A stretch of DNA of 64,000 nucleotides from Deltaproteobacteria bacterium HGW-Deltaproteobacteria-15 (GCA_002840535.1 PHBH01000022.1:23057-87056), one strand, 5' to 3'. Positions 1 through 8,830 are shown, counted from the stretch's first letter. Notes: generated by a model not told the origin, from the letters alone. Program-made: numbers and translations.

Positions 1-1
1 G

Positions 2-445
2 ATCTTCCGAAAGGCGCTCAGAAACCGTCCCGATTCCCTCCCGATCATGAGAAAGCTGGCAGAATCATACCATCTGAAGGGAATGGACAAGGCGGCGGTC
101 GATATCCTGGAGAAGGTCTTCAGGGCGAACACCCAGGATAAGGCTTCCCTGTATCTCCTGGCCAGATCGTATCAGAACATGGAGGATCACACCCAGGCCA
201 TCCGCATATTCGAGAGATTGCTTCTGCTCAAGCCTGTAAAAGATGAGATCTATTATAACCTGGGTGTCAGCTATGGCAGAGAAAACCGTCTCGCCCTGGC
301 CCATTACAATTTCGGAATCTACTTCAAGAGACTGGGGGAGAAAAGCAAAGCGACATTTCATTTCCAGAAGGCGGAGGGCTTCTCCAGTGGAGACCCCGTG
401 CTGGCTGAGAAAATTCGTGAGGAGGCTAAGCCGCTTCGCAGATGA
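2..445 (+). CDS. TPR protein, 3' part only (perhaps BepA-like M48 protease tail)
   Basis: The reading frame is open from the left edge, so the gene begins outside the window; the first ATG at 47 is internal. About 147 residues are visible and form helical tetratricopeptide units, for example around 'YYNLGVSYGRENRLALAHYN', ending in a basic tail. The phrase pattern with 'HYNFGIYFKRLGEKSKATFH' resembles the TPR tail of periplasmic BepA/YfgC-type M48 metallopeptidases of Desulfobacterota, which help assemble and quality-control outer-membrane proteins. The HEXXH protease domain would lie upstream and cannot be seen, so that assignment is inference. Another TPR protein is equally possible. The next gene is convergent. 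Confidence 0.65.
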   Translation: MFRKALRNRPDSLPIMRKLAESYHLKGMDKAAVDILEKVFRANTQDKASLYLLARSYQNMEDHTQAIRIFERLLLLKPVKDEIYYNLGVSYGRENRLALAHYNFGIYFKRLGEKSKATFHFQKAEGFSSGDPVLAEKIREEAKPLRR

Positions 446-474
446 CGAAAACAGTTAACGGTTAACTCTCAAAA

Positions 475-1944
475 TTAGTTGCTCTTCTCCGCTGTTTTCG
501 GTTTGCCTGAGAGAGCCATGATCTTCTGCATGTATCCCCTGGCCAGTCCGATGAGCATCTCCTCGTCCGCCATCTTCCCCTTGTTCTCAGAAAGGGTTTT
601 ATTCGCCCATTCTACGATCCCTGCCAATCCTTCTCCCATGGCTTGCACCTGCTTCCATTCTTCAGGATTCTTAGCATCCACGAGCTTCCAGACTCCGGAC
701 ATCCGTTTCAAATGAAAGGCGGAATTCTGGGGCGTTGACTCCTGGCAATAAGAGGGGTTCTCCATGCACGCCTGTAGCCGCTGCACCACCTGGACCTCCT
801 CTTTCCATCCGAATTCACATGCCATGTAGAAGAACTTGGGCTCATCAGGCTTTTGCCTGATCATTTCGGACCACTTTGGGCCAAATACCTCGGCCCATCT
901 TGGATCTGTGCCTGCGATCGGAAAGGCCAGAGCATTTCCCTGACGCCGGAATTTGTCTCCCAGAAGTTGTTTTGACTTCTGTTCCAATTCGAGAACTGCC
1001 TTTTCCACCTTCTTTCTGGCGGCTTCGAAGCCTTGAACCCTTTGCCGCAAATCCTCAGGCATGTACCCGAGAAATTCCATTATCTGTCCGTCAAGAGCCG
1101 CCTTTTTCAATTGAGGAGGAGGCTGGGAAGCAAGTTCGGGAAATTCCTTCCTCGTTCTGTCATGGAACAGCCGGGCAGAATTCTTGAGGTCTTCAGCGGC
1201 TGCGGCCTTGTCTCCCTTTGCAAGGTATGCGACAGCTCGATTGTAAAGGAGATCCGCGTCATTGGGGGCTGCCTGGAGTCCGGAATTGTAGTCGGCAAGA
1301 GCCAGGTCCAATTTCCCCATCAGAAAGTGAATATTCCCTCGATTGCAGTAACCATCGGCCGCGGCTGGCTCCAACCTGATCACCTCTGAAAAATCCTTCA
1401 GGGCTTCTTCGAATTTCTTCATTCCGGAAAAAACCAGACCTCTGTTGTAAAAAGCATCTTTCATGCCTTTGTTGAGTTCGATTGACCTAGAGTAGTCCTG
1501 TAAAGCTCTTTGCATGTCTCCCTTGTATTCATAAAGCCAGGCACGGTTGAAATAGGCATCCGAGTTTTTCTCGTTGACCTTGATCAGGGCTTCGACTCTT
1601 TTCATCTCCAGTTCAAAATCCAGTGTCACAGCATGTCTTATCTGAACCGGAGGGACCGGTGCTTGCAATTTTTCTACGGGTTTGCCAGGTGGCTGAGGGA
1701 GTGCTGCCTGCGGTTTTGCTACGGGTTTATCCGATGGCTGGGAGACCGCTGGTCCCGGTTTTTCTACCGGTTTTACGGATGGCTGAGATGCCTGCTTCTG
1801 AATGGGGATCTTTATAATCTTCTCGCCGCCCCAGCACAAAGGCACAAGTAGAAAAACGGCTATAAAAAGGAAGGCGGCAATAATGAAGGGGGACCTGCAA
1901 AGGCAAGTCCTTCCTCCAATATGAACTCCCTTTATGACTTTCAT
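475..1944 (-). CDS. Exported TPR-repeat protein
   Basis: I chose the ATG at 1944 because GGAGGAGG lies just upstream; the longer frame to 2001 has no such site. The 489-residue product begins with a basic segment and a hydrophobic stretch (about residues 18-36), a signal peptide or anchor. A proline/lysine-rich linker follows (about 45-95) made of near-repeats of 'KPVEK'. TPR units cover about residues 105-265, with typical 'AYFNRAWLYEYKGDMQRALQ' and 'AFYNRGLVFSGMKKFEEALK' spacing. The C-terminal 220 residues are helical and unrecognised. TPRs suggest protein-protein contacts in the periplasm; no enzyme motif is seen. It is convergent with the gene before it and divergent from etfBA. Confidence 0.85.
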   Translation of the reverse strand: MKVIKGVHIGGRTCLCRSPFIIAAFLFIAVFLLVPLCWGGEKIIKIPIQKQASQPSVKPVEKPGPAVSQPSDKPVAKPQAALPQPPGKPVEKLQAPVPPVQIRHAVTLDFELEMKRVEALIKVNEKNSDAYFNRAWLYEYKGDMQRALQDYSRSIELNKGMKDAFYNRGLVFSGMKKFEEALKDFSEVIRLEPAAADGYCNRGNIHFLMGKLDLALADYNSGLQAAPNDADLLYNRAVAYLAKGDKAAAAEDLKNSARLFHDRTRKEFPELASQPPPQLKKAALDGQIMEFLGYMPEDLRQRVQGFEAARKKVEKAVLELEQKSKQLLGDKFRRQGNALAFPIAGTDPRWAEVFGPKWSEMIRQKPDEPKFFYMACEFGWKEEVQVVQRLQACMENPSYCQESTPQNSAFHLKRMSGVWKLVDAKNPEEWKQVQAMGEGLAGIVEWANKTLSENKGKMADEEMLIGLARGYMQKIMALSGKPKTAEKSN

Positions 1945-2098
1945 GATCCTCCTCCAGTTTTTGAGGTTGCGTGGCTCCATCGATCGAATGTACGCAGCCA
2001 ACCATTACTACAAACTCAATCGTTAATGCAAGCGCTCGCTACAGAGAGCTTGTCACCTCAATCACCACCTGACTTGCCGACTTACTCGTTCAAAAGGT

Positions 2099-2127
2099 TT
2101 GACTTGAAATGCCCGGTGTGGTACGAA
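2099..2127 (+). promoter_or_regulatory. Probable sigma70 promoter of etfBA
   Basis: TTGACT (2099-2104) and TACGAA (2122-2127) are separated by 17 bases. The -35 box is strong and the -10 box weak. Transcription would start near 2134, directly at the palindrome listed next. This is read from sequence only. Confidence 0.45.
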
Positions 2128-2135
2128 ATCAAAAA

Positions 2136-2153
2136 TGAATGACAATTCATTCA
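2136..2153. promoter_or_regulatory. FadR-type (TetR family) operator upstream of etfBA
   Basis: A perfect inverted repeat TGAATGA-CAAT-TCATTCA. It matches the published Bacillus subtilis FadR box (TGAATGA-N4-TCATTCA), bound by a TetR-family regulator of fatty-acid degradation that releases DNA on binding acyl-CoA; etfBA is among the targets there. Here it lies 47 bases before the etfB start and at the predicted transcription start, a position suited to repression. The regulator gene is not in this window. Confidence 0.6.
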
Positions 2154-2199
2154 GCGCTCCTGAAAGCCGCTAATGACGATCACTGAAGGAGGGAAGGCT

Positions 2200-2979
2200 A
2201 TGGACATCGTTGTTTGTGTCAAAAGGGTTCCCATGACACAGGAGGTTGATCTCGAGATCGACGCACAGCGCAGGGATGTGCGAAAGGACGTACTGGCTTA
2301 CGTGATCAACGAGTGGGACAATTATGCTATTGAAGAGGCGATTCTTCTTAAAGAAAAACACGGAGGAACTGTTACGGCAGTCACCGTAGGTGCCGAAGAT
2401 GATGAGGAGGTCCTCAGGAGGTGTCTGGCCATGGGGGCCGATAAGGCGCTCAGGATCGATCCGGGGGATATGACGCTCGATCCCTTTGTTGTATCCAAAG
2501 TCCTGGCAGGCGCTATCAAGGGCCTGCCGCTCGATCTTGTCCTCACCGGTGTACAGGCGGATGATCTCAATGAGGGCGCTGTTGGTGTCATGTTGGCAGA
2601 GCAGCTTTCTCTCCCCCATTGCTCAGTGGTGACGCGGGTGGAGCCTTCAGAGGGAGCGTTGACTGTCAGGGTGGAGCTCGAAGGCGGTACTGATGAGGTT
2701 TCCAAGATCAGACTCCCCGCCCTTCTGGCTATCCAGACAGGCATCAACGTCCCGAGGTATGTGTCCATTATGGGAATAAGAAAGGCGGCCAAGAAGGAAC
2801 TGAATGTCGTGAAGGCGGAGGACCTTGGCCTCACTCAGGACGATCTTTCCCCAAGAACCATTATAGAAGAATTGTTCCCGCCCCCGGAGACCGCCGGGGC
2901 CCAGCTTATCGAAGGCGATCCGGCTACGGTTGCGGAGGAGATTCTCAAGATCATCAAGGAAAAGGGGGTGAGCTTATAA
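2200..2979 (+). CDS. etfB: Electron transfer flavoprotein beta subunit
   Basis: A 259-residue EtfB. The start at 2200 is set by GAAGGAGGG just upstream and by the conserved N-terminus 'MDIVVCVKRVPMTQEV'; an earlier ATG at 2173 only adds leader sequence. The protein has the adenine-nucleotide alpha-hydrolase-like fold, including 'AITAVTVG'-type strands and the segment 'KIRLPALLAIQTGINVPRY' that resembles the EtfB signature. With EtfA it accepts electrons from acyl-CoA dehydrogenases and passes them to a quinone or another carrier in the cytoplasm. It is followed by etfA with a TAATG stop/start overlap, so the two are translationally coupled. A FadR-type operator precedes it. Confidence 0.95.
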   Translation: MDIVVCVKRVPMTQEVDLEIDAQRRDVRKDVLAYVINEWDNYAIEEAILLKEKHGGTVTAVTVGAEDDEEVLRRCLAMGADKALRIDPGDMTLDPFVVSKVLAGAIKGLPLDLVLTGVQADDLNEGAVGVMLAEQLSLPHCSVVTRVEPSEGALTVRVELEGGTDEVSKIRLPALLAIQTGINVPRYVSIMGIRKAAKKELNVVKAEDLGLTQDDLSPRTIIEELFPPPETAGAQLIEGDPATVAEEILKIIKEKGVSL

Positions 2980-3947
2980 TGGCCGACATATTTGTGATTG
3001 TGGAGCATAGGCAGGGAGAAGCAAGGGAAATCTCCTTCCAGGCATTGTGGAAAGCGAATGATCTTTCCAAGAAAATGAACGCCCCCGTAACAGCAATCGT
3101 CATGGGGGGGAAAGAGGAGCCTTTTGTGCCCGAGATCGCCTCCCGGGCAGACAAGGTCATAGTGATCGAGAACGAGAGCCTGCGGAATTTCACACCGGAC
3201 CTTTATCTCGGAATTCTGCAGTCGCTGATCCAGGAAAACCGTCCTTTCATTACCCTTGTGGGCCATACTCCTTGGGGCATGGACCTGGGGCCTTCTCTCT
3301 CGGTTCGCACGGGGTATCCTGTCGCCACCGATTGTGTCGATGTTCTCATTGAGAATGATCGGCCGAAAGTTGTCCGACAAGTTTACTCGGGAAAGCTTTT
3401 TCAGAAGATGTCCTTTAAGGAGTCAGAAGGATATCTGATCACGTTGCGGGCAGGTGCGTTTCCATCCGACCGGGCCGGACAATATAAAGGAGAAGTGATC
3501 AGGAAGGATGTCCCTGCAGGACTTCCGGAGGTCCGAAGGCAGTTTGTAGCCTTTGAGGAATCATCCGCAGGCGCAATAGACATCACTCAGGCGGATCTCC
3601 TGGTATCGGTAGGAAGGGGAATCTGCGAGCAGGAGAATGTGGCCCTGGTTCAGGAACTGGCCGATCTCATGGGAGGGGTTCTCTCCTGTTCAAGGCCTGT
3701 GGTGGATAAGAACTGGCTCCCCAAATTCCACCAGGTGGGCACTTCGGGAAAATCGGTAAAACCGAAAGTCTATTTCGCCCTGGGGATCAGCGGTGCGTTT
3801 CAGCATGTAGCCGGAATCACCGGAGCGGGAACTATCATTGCTGTGAACAAGGATAAAAAGGCGCCGATTTTCAGAGTGGCCCATTACGGCGTTGTGGATG
3901 ATCTGTTCAAAGTCGTGGAAGCGTTGAAGGGGAAACTCAAGAAATGA
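2979..3947 (+). CDS. etfA: Electron transfer flavoprotein alpha subunit
   Basis: A 322-residue EtfA of normal length. The N-terminal half shares the EtfB-like fold. The C-terminal FAD-binding domain (about residues 195-320) carries the family pattern with 'SVGRGICEQENVALVQELAD', 'SRPVVDKNWLPKFHQVGTSG' and 'PKVYFALGISGAFQHVAGI'. It binds the redox-active FAD that takes electrons from acyl-CoA dehydrogenases. The ATG overlaps the etfB stop. The acyl-CoA dehydrogenase at 4247 is on the same strand, after a 300-base repeat-filled gap, and is a plausible electron donor. There is no sign of the extra ferredoxin domain found in some bifurcating EtfA proteins. Confidence 0.95.
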   Translation: MADIFVIVEHRQGEAREISFQALWKANDLSKKMNAPVTAIVMGGKEEPFVPEIASRADKVIVIENESLRNFTPDLYLGILQSLIQENRPFITLVGHTPWGMDLGPSLSVRTGYPVATDCVDVLIENDRPKVVRQVYSGKLFQKMSFKESEGYLITLRAGAFPSDRAGQYKGEVIRKDVPAGLPEVRRQFVAFEESSAGAIDITQADLLVSVGRGICEQENVALVQELADLMGGVLSCSRPVVDKNWLPKFHQVGTSGKSVKPKVYFALGISGAFQHVAGITGAGTIIAVNKDKKAPIFRVAHYGVVDDLFKVVEALKGKLKK

Positions 3948-4170
3948 AATTCGAAACTCGAAATCCGAAATCCGAAATCCGAAACAATATCCAATGACCA
4001 AAATTCAAATGACTAAGTAACGCGGTGTCCGTGATACGTGTCCGTGTCCGTCATTGATCTTTTCACGTTCAGTCGCGCGTTAACGTTCAAAAGAATAAAC
4101 GTTTTGAGCATTGGAGTATTCGTGCTTTGAATTTGTTTCGAATTTTGAGATTCGGATTTCGGATTTGATC
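3948..4170. repeat. Intergenic repeat block with inverted ends
   Basis: The gap between etfA and the acyl-CoA dehydrogenase starts with tandem copies of 'gaaatcc' (about 3949-3985) and ends with their reverse complement 'ttcggatttcggattt' (about 4151-4166). The interior has 'gtccgtg' repeats. No gene is seen here. It looks like a degenerate palindromic intergenic repeat, too short and irregular for a CRISPR array. Confidence 0.6.
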
Positions 4171-4246
4171 AGAGACGATAATATACGATTTAGCCCCGGG
4201 ATCGATGACAGGGCAAGCGTCGGAGAGGCGCAGATCGGGAGATCAG

Positions 4247-5389
4247 ATGGACTTCGAGTTGACTAAGGAACAGAAGGACATTCAGAAGGCGGCGAGAGAA
4301 TTTGCCCTGGGTGAGTTCCCTGAGAAAGCCCAGGAATTCGACAGGACAGAGACCTTTGACCGCGGGATATGGAAAAAGGCATGTGAGCTTGGCTTTGTCG
4401 GCGTGTTCATCGATGAGGCATACGGCGGCGCAGGGATGGGATTTTTCGAACACTGCCTCATCACCGAGGAGTTCTGGGCGGTGGACGCCGGGATGGGGAA
4501 CGCGGTGATCACCGCCACCTTCGGGGCTGAGCTTCTCCGGATTTTTGCATCGGAAGAGCAGAAGAAAAAGTATCTGCCCCCTCTGGTCGAAGGAAAGGCG
4601 GTCATAGGTACTGCCATTACAGAGCCGGATGCAGGATCGGATGTGACGTTGGCTACGACCACGGCGGTGAAGGATGGGAATGAATATGTAATCAACGGAT
4701 CCAAAATGTTCATCACCAACGGGACCATTGCAAATTACCTGAATGTCTTCTGCCTGACAGACCCCGATAACCCTGACAGGCACCGCAGGCATTCTTTCTT
4801 TATCGTGGAGACGGACCGGCCGGGGTATGAGGCAAACAAGCTCCACGGAAAGCTCGGCATCCGCGCGAATGACACGGCGGAGGTCTTCTTCAACAATGTT
4901 CGTATCCCTGCGTCCAACCTGGTCGGCAGGTTAGGGGACGGCTTTAAAGAGTTGATGGCCTTTTTCAATCTCACAAGGCTCCATATCTGCGCAATGGCGG
5001 TAGGCATAGCCCGGGCGGCTCTGGAAGAGTCCGTAAAGCACATCAAGAAGAGGAGCCAGTTCGGTGCGCCGCTCGCCTCATTTCAGGTAAACCAGTTCAA
5101 GATTGCGGAAATGGCGACCATGATCAGGGCCGCACGAAACCTTTACTATGAGGCCGCGTGGCTGACGGACAAGGGGAAAATGGATCATGCGCTGACCGCT
5201 ATGGCAAAGTGGTTCTCGGGTCAGATAGCGGTGAAATGCGCGGATCATGCGCTTCAAATGCACGGCGGATATGGGTACATTGACGAGTACAAGGTGCAGA
5301 GAATCTACAGGGACGCAAAAATTGTAGAGATTTACGAGGGCACCAAGGAGATCGAGAAACAAATCGTGGCCAAATCTTACCTGCGCTGA
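4247..5389 (+). CDS. Acyl-CoA dehydrogenase
   Basis: A 380-residue FAD-dependent acyl-CoA dehydrogenase that oxidises an acyl-CoA at C2-C3 and gives electrons to EtfAB. The start at 4247 follows CGGGAG and matches the usual 'MDFELTKEQ' beginning; the ATG at 4205 is too early. The first family signature 'AITEPDAGSD' and the C-terminal signature around 'QMHGGYGYIDEYKVQRIYRD' are present. The catalytic base is the glutamate in 'IYEGTKEIE' (about residue 364), the position used by short- and medium-chain enzymes. The substrate cannot be read from sequence; with the aromatic genes further along it could be an alicyclic or dicarboxylic acyl-CoA. No promoter was identified. Confidence 0.92.
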   Translation: MDFELTKEQKDIQKAAREFALGEFPEKAQEFDRTETFDRGIWKKACELGFVGVFIDEAYGGAGMGFFEHCLITEEFWAVDAGMGNAVITATFGAELLRIFASEEQKKKYLPPLVEGKAVIGTAITEPDAGSDVTLATTTAVKDGNEYVINGSKMFITNGTIANYLNVFCLTDPDNPDRHRRHSFFIVETDRPGYEANKLHGKLGIRANDTAEVFFNNVRIPASNLVGRLGDGFKELMAFFNLTRLHICAMAVGIARAALEESVKHIKKRSQFGAPLASFQVNQFKIAEMATMIRAARNLYYEAAWLTDKGKMDHALTAMAKWFSGQIAVKCADHALQMHGGYGYIDEYKVQRIYRDAKIVEIYEGTKEIEKQIVAKSYLR

Positions 5390-5460
5390 TGCGAAGTCAA
5401 CTTGTTTGTGAGACGTGACACTGGCCGGGCGGGGTGGCGGCAGGAGGCAGACAGAGAAAC

Positions 5461-5538
5461 TCACCATCACGAAGAGCACGAAGGATAAAGATGCTATTCA
5501 GGACAATTCTTCGTGCTCTTCGTGTTCTTGGTGGTGAA
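5461..5538. repeat. Inverted intergenic repeat (CGAAGAGCACGAAG family)
   Basis: The left arm 'caccatcacgaagagcac' (from 5462) is matched by its reverse complement in the right arm (about 5507-5538), giving a long hairpin. The right arm is read through by the Nudix gene and encodes its C-terminal His/Glu-rich tail. A degenerate relative lies at 10920-10965. It may also end transcription of the acyl-CoA dehydrogenase. Confidence 0.7.
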
Positions 5539-5947
5539 TCCCCTGTTTTCGTTCTCTTTGTATCAGTGAAAGGAATTTCTCGTCGGCCGGCGGCATGAGA
5601 AAATTGCCAAGCTCCTTTGGCTCAACCCATGCCAAGGATTCGCAGCCGATCGGGACGGGTTCTTCATCCGGCGCGGAGCATTTGTAGAGATGGAGCGAGA
5701 TGGACTTGCTTTCGTACTCGTGCTCCACCCTGCAGAGGAACCGTTCGACCCTGATGTCGACTCCAAGCTCTTCCCTGATCTCCCTCTCAAGACATTCAGG
5801 CAGGGTCTCCCCCTCCTCCTTCTTGCCCCCGGGAAACTCCCAGTATCCTGCAAGGTGACTTCCTACAGGTCTTTTCGTTATGAGAATTTTGCCATGCCTT
5901 TGTATCAGACCCGCTGCAACCTCTAAATGAGGCTTATTCTTTCTCAA
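5498..5947 (-). CDS. Nudix hydrolase, MutT-like (8-oxo-dGTPase type)
   Basis: A 149-residue Nudix protein. The Nudix box lies at about residues 41-63: 'GGKKEEGETLPECLE' followed by 'REIREELGV'. The beginning 'VAAGLIQRHGKILITKRP' and 'LAGYWEFPGGK' are typical of MutT, which hydrolyses oxidised dGTP to prevent mutation; other nucleotides are possible. The only start compatible with the fold is TTG at 5947, inside the end of the upstream TPR gene (14-base overlap), so the two are probably coupled. The last 14 or so residues (HHQEHEEHEE) are encoded by an intergenic repeat arm and are not part of the fold. Confidence 0.88.
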   Translation of the reverse strand: MRKNKPHLEVAAGLIQRHGKILITKRPVGSHLAGYWEFPGGKKEEGETLPECLEREIREELGVDIRVERFLCRVEHEYESKSISLHLYKCSAPDEEPVPIGCESLAWVEPKELGNFLMPPADEKFLSLIQRERKQGIHHQEHEEHEELS

Positions 5948-7742
5948 CTGGCAACCCCCCCATTCTCAGACGAAGGTATGCCTCGCCTGCCTCCTCATGC
6001 TGGGGCGCGAGATTAAGGATCTTCCCATAGGTCGCCAGGGCTTCCGAGTTCCGACCCTTCTTCTCCTGGAGCCGTGCAATCTGAAGAAGGAGATCCAGAT
6101 CTTTCGGGGTCAGTTTCAGAATCTGATGCATCTGCTCAAGGGCAAGATCCTCCTTGCCCATTTTCAGATAGGCGAGAACAAGATAGTTTCTGAGATCCAC
6201 ATCAGCGGGCAGGGAACGGATGGCGGACTCTGCGGTATCAATGATCCTGGAGTACTCTCCCCGGTTGGCGAGGTATTCGAGCATGAAGGAATAGGACTGG
6301 AGATCCTTGGGGTTCAGGGCCACCAGGGTCTGGGCGGTCTTGAAAGCGAGGTCGTCCTTCTTCTGCCTCCTGTAGATGTCGAAAAGGATACTGCGGACCT
6401 CCCCTTCCTGTGGGTGCGCTGCGGCATATTTTTCAAGGTGTGGAAGGGCTGCCTGGAGATCTCCCGATTCGTAAGCCAGAATACCGAGATTGTACATCAC
6501 GGTCCGATTTTCCGGCTCGAGGGAGAGTATTCGGTTATATACCTCTCGGAGCTTTCGAGTATCCTTTCTCTTCTCTGCAATCTGGCTCATCAGGAGAAGT
6601 CCGTTCATTGAATCGGGACTCTTGCGGAGCAGATCGCTCAACTGTTTTTCAGCCTCTTCCAGTTTACCCCTCCTGACCAGATGTTCTGAAAGCCTCATCT
6701 GGCCATCCTTGTCCTCCGGCCTCAGGCGGATCGCTTCGCCGAGATAAAAGTCTGATTTCTCCTGATCTCCCGCTTTTTCGTAGAGACTCGAAAGATTGTA
6801 ACAGAGATTGGGATCGCTCTTGTCCAGTTCAAAAGCTCTGGTGTAACTGTGGATGGCCTTGGGGATTTCCGAAATCAGAGAATAAAGGTAGCCTATGGTC
6901 TTAAGAAGAGCTGCCTGCTCCCCTTTATCCGCCCTCTTGAGCACCTCTTCGTATTCTGCGATGGCCTCTCTTGTCTTTTTGGACTTCTCCAGGGCGGAAG
7001 CATATCGGAGCCGGATTCCGGAGTTATCGGGCTGCGCCTGGACCAATCTCTTCAACGAGGAGAGAATGCCGGCCGTCTGGTTCATGGCCTCATAAGCCTC
7101 AAGAATCTCCTGCAGCACCTGAGGATCCTCTTTTTCCCGGGCCATGGACTCGAGCAGCGCGACAGCTTCCTGCCACTTCCGCTGCGACTTGTACTCCTCG
7201 AGCAGCCTTGTTCGGATGCGCCGCTCCTGAGGAGCCGCCTTCAACGCCTCTTCCAGGACTTCGAGCTTTCGTGCCGGTTCGATCACGCGTTCGGCCTTAT
7301 CCAGCCAGTCCTCCACAAAGGGCCGGACCAGGATATCAATGAAGCCTATTTCCTTGTTGAAATGTTTGACGTGAACTTTAAAACGGTGTTCCCCTCCGGA
7401 CGGTTCTTTCGGCAGCAGGCTTGCCATTGGAAGTTTCTCATAGGAAAGGGCGGGAATGTCCAAAGCTCCGGCATAAAGGCGAACCCCGACATTGAAGGTA
7501 ACCGTTGTTGAGATTTTGAGGATTTTTACCTTGTCTTGCGGGTGCAGTTCGAGTGTATCCCCGTTCAATGCCAGGAGAACTTCATCGTTTTTCTGCATAA
7601 GCATGGATTGAAATCGGGGAGAAGCGCTGTAGTATCCCGGCCAGATCCACCAGGCAACCAGGAAGACTCCCAAAACGATCAGCAGGACGACCCAATACGT
7701 TCTTCTCGTCTTCCGTCGGGGCTTTCTTCTGACCTTCCTCAC
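5934..7742 (-). CDS. Membrane-anchored TPR protein
   Basis: 602 residues starting at a GTG (7742) three bases after the secF stop. A very basic N-terminus (residues 1-14) and one membrane helix (about 16-36) predict a protein anchored in the inner membrane with the rest outside. Residues 40-140 form an unrecognised beta-rich region. From about 160 to the end there are roughly a dozen TPR units, for example 'AIHSYTRAFELDKSDPNLCY' and 'LCYNLSSLYEKAGDQEKSDF'. Its place directly after secDF suggests a link to exported proteins, but this is position-based inference. It overlaps the Nudix gene. Confidence 0.85.
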   Translation of the reverse strand: MRKVRRKPRRKTRRTYWVVLLIVLGVFLVAWWIWPGYYSASPRFQSMLMQKNDEVLLALNGDTLELHPQDKVKILKISTTVTFNVGVRLYAGALDIPALSYEKLPMASLLPKEPSGGEHRFKVHVKHFNKEIGFIDILVRPFVEDWLDKAERVIEPARKLEVLEEALKAAPQERRIRTRLLEEYKSQRKWQEAVALLESMAREKEDPQVLQEILEAYEAMNQTAGILSSLKRLVQAQPDNSGIRLRYASALEKSKKTREAIAEYEEVLKRADKGEQAALLKTIGYLYSLISEIPKAIHSYTRAFELDKSDPNLCYNLSSLYEKAGDQEKSDFYLGEAIRLRPEDKDGQMRLSEHLVRRGKLEEAEKQLSDLLRKSPDSMNGLLLMSQIAEKRKDTRKLREVYNRILSLEPENRTVMYNLGILAYESGDLQAALPHLEKYAAAHPQEGEVRSILFDIYRRQKKDDLAFKTAQTLVALNPKDLQSYSFMLEYLANRGEYSRIIDTAESAIRSLPADVDLRNYLVLAYLKMGKEDLALEQMHQILKLTPKDLDLLLQIARLQEKKGRNSEALATYGKILNLAPQHEEAGEAYLRLRMGGLPVEKE

Positions 7743-7745
7743 AAC

Positions 7746-8819
7746 CTATTCCTTTGCCTTGGACACCTTTTTCCCAGCCGTCCCTTTGGATGGCTCGGTT
7801 TCCCATAAAAGGAGGATTGGGCTGGCAACATAGATGGAGGAGTAAGTTCCTGTAACAATCCCTACCAACAATGCGAAAACGAAATCACGGATCACCGGTC
7901 CGCCGAGGAAAATCATGATGATCAACACTATAAGCGTCGTTGTGCCCGTCAGAATGGTTCTGCTCAGAGTCTCGTTGATGCTGATGTTCATAATCTCGTG
8001 GAGTCTTCGTTTTCTGAGTTTTCCCAGATTCTCACGGATGCGGTCGAAGACGACGATGGTATCATTCAGGGAGTACCCCACGATTGTCAAAAACGCCGCC
8101 ACAATGGTGAGAGATATCTCCCGGTCGGTGAGGGCGAACGCCCCGATCACTATAATCACGTCGTGGATAATGGAGACAATGGCGCCCAGGGCATATCGCA
8201 GATTCATGAACCAGCAGAGGGCCATGGTTACGCCCAGGGCGATGACGATCAGCCATGTCACACCGACCCCGATGATGGACGCAAGTGAACTGGCTCCAAT
8301 CAGGCAGGCCGCCATGATGATGCTCATCAGCCACTTGTGCTCGAATCGTCCAGAAATATACACGGCCATCATGAGAACAGCATAGAAAATGGCGTAGAGA
8401 GCCTTTGTCCTGAGATCCTCACCCACCTGAGGTCCGACCATTTCCACCCGCCGCAGCTCGACACCCTCGCTGAGTTGAGAGGAGAGAGTGTTTCTGACCT
8501 TTTCTTCCAGCCCGGTCAGTTTCACGTCGGGTTTCGACACTCTGATCAGATACTCGGAATGCTCCTTTTCTCCGAACTCCTGAATGATGCTGTCGCCGAG
8601 CTGGATCGGCTCAAGGGCCTGTCTGAGCTCGGACGGGGAGTGTCTTTTCTCAAGTTTCACCTGTATGACGATGCCGCCCGCAAAATCCACGCCGTAATTA
8701 GGCCCTCCCCTCCAGGCGAGAAGGAGAATGGTGATCAGAATCGCGGCTGCGGAAATACCGAGAGCAATGTATCTCCTGCCGACGAAATTAAGGTTTATAC
8801 CGGGTCTAAAAATTTCCAT
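7746..8819 (-). CDS. secF: Protein-export membrane protein SecF
   Basis: A 357-residue SecF. The start follows GGAG. It has a first membrane helix ('ALGISAAAILITILLLAWRG'), the 'NYGVDFAGGIVIQVKL' motif opening the periplasmic P4-like domain, and a C-terminal block of five helices including 'GYSLNDTIVVFDRIRENL', the signature shared by SecF and RND-type transporters. With SecD and YajC it uses the proton or sodium gradient to pull exported proteins out of the SecYEG channel. Order yajC-secD-secF is the standard one. The spacing to secD is 11 bases. Confidence 0.97.
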   Translation of the reverse strand: MEIFRPGINLNFVGRRYIALGISAAAILITILLLAWRGGPNYGVDFAGGIVIQVKLEKRHSPSELRQALEPIQLGDSIIQEFGEKEHSEYLIRVSKPDVKLTGLEEKVRNTLSSQLSEGVELRRVEMVGPQVGEDLRTKALYAIFYAVLMMAVYISGRFEHKWLMSIIMAACLIGASSLASIIGVGVTWLIVIALGVTMALCWFMNLRYALGAIVSIIHDVIIVIGAFALTDREISLTIVAAFLTIVGYSLNDTIVVFDRIRENLGKLRKRRLHEIMNISINETLSRTILTGTTTLIVLIIMIFLGGPVIRDFVFALLVGIVTGTYSSIYVASPILLLWETEPSKGTAGKKVSKAKE

Positions 8820-8830
8820 ATCGGCTCCGC

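Noticed and set aside
3955..3985. Short tandem 'gaaatcc' units as a possible CRISPR array
   Set aside because: Units are 7 to 8 bases with no spacers, and no cas gene is present.
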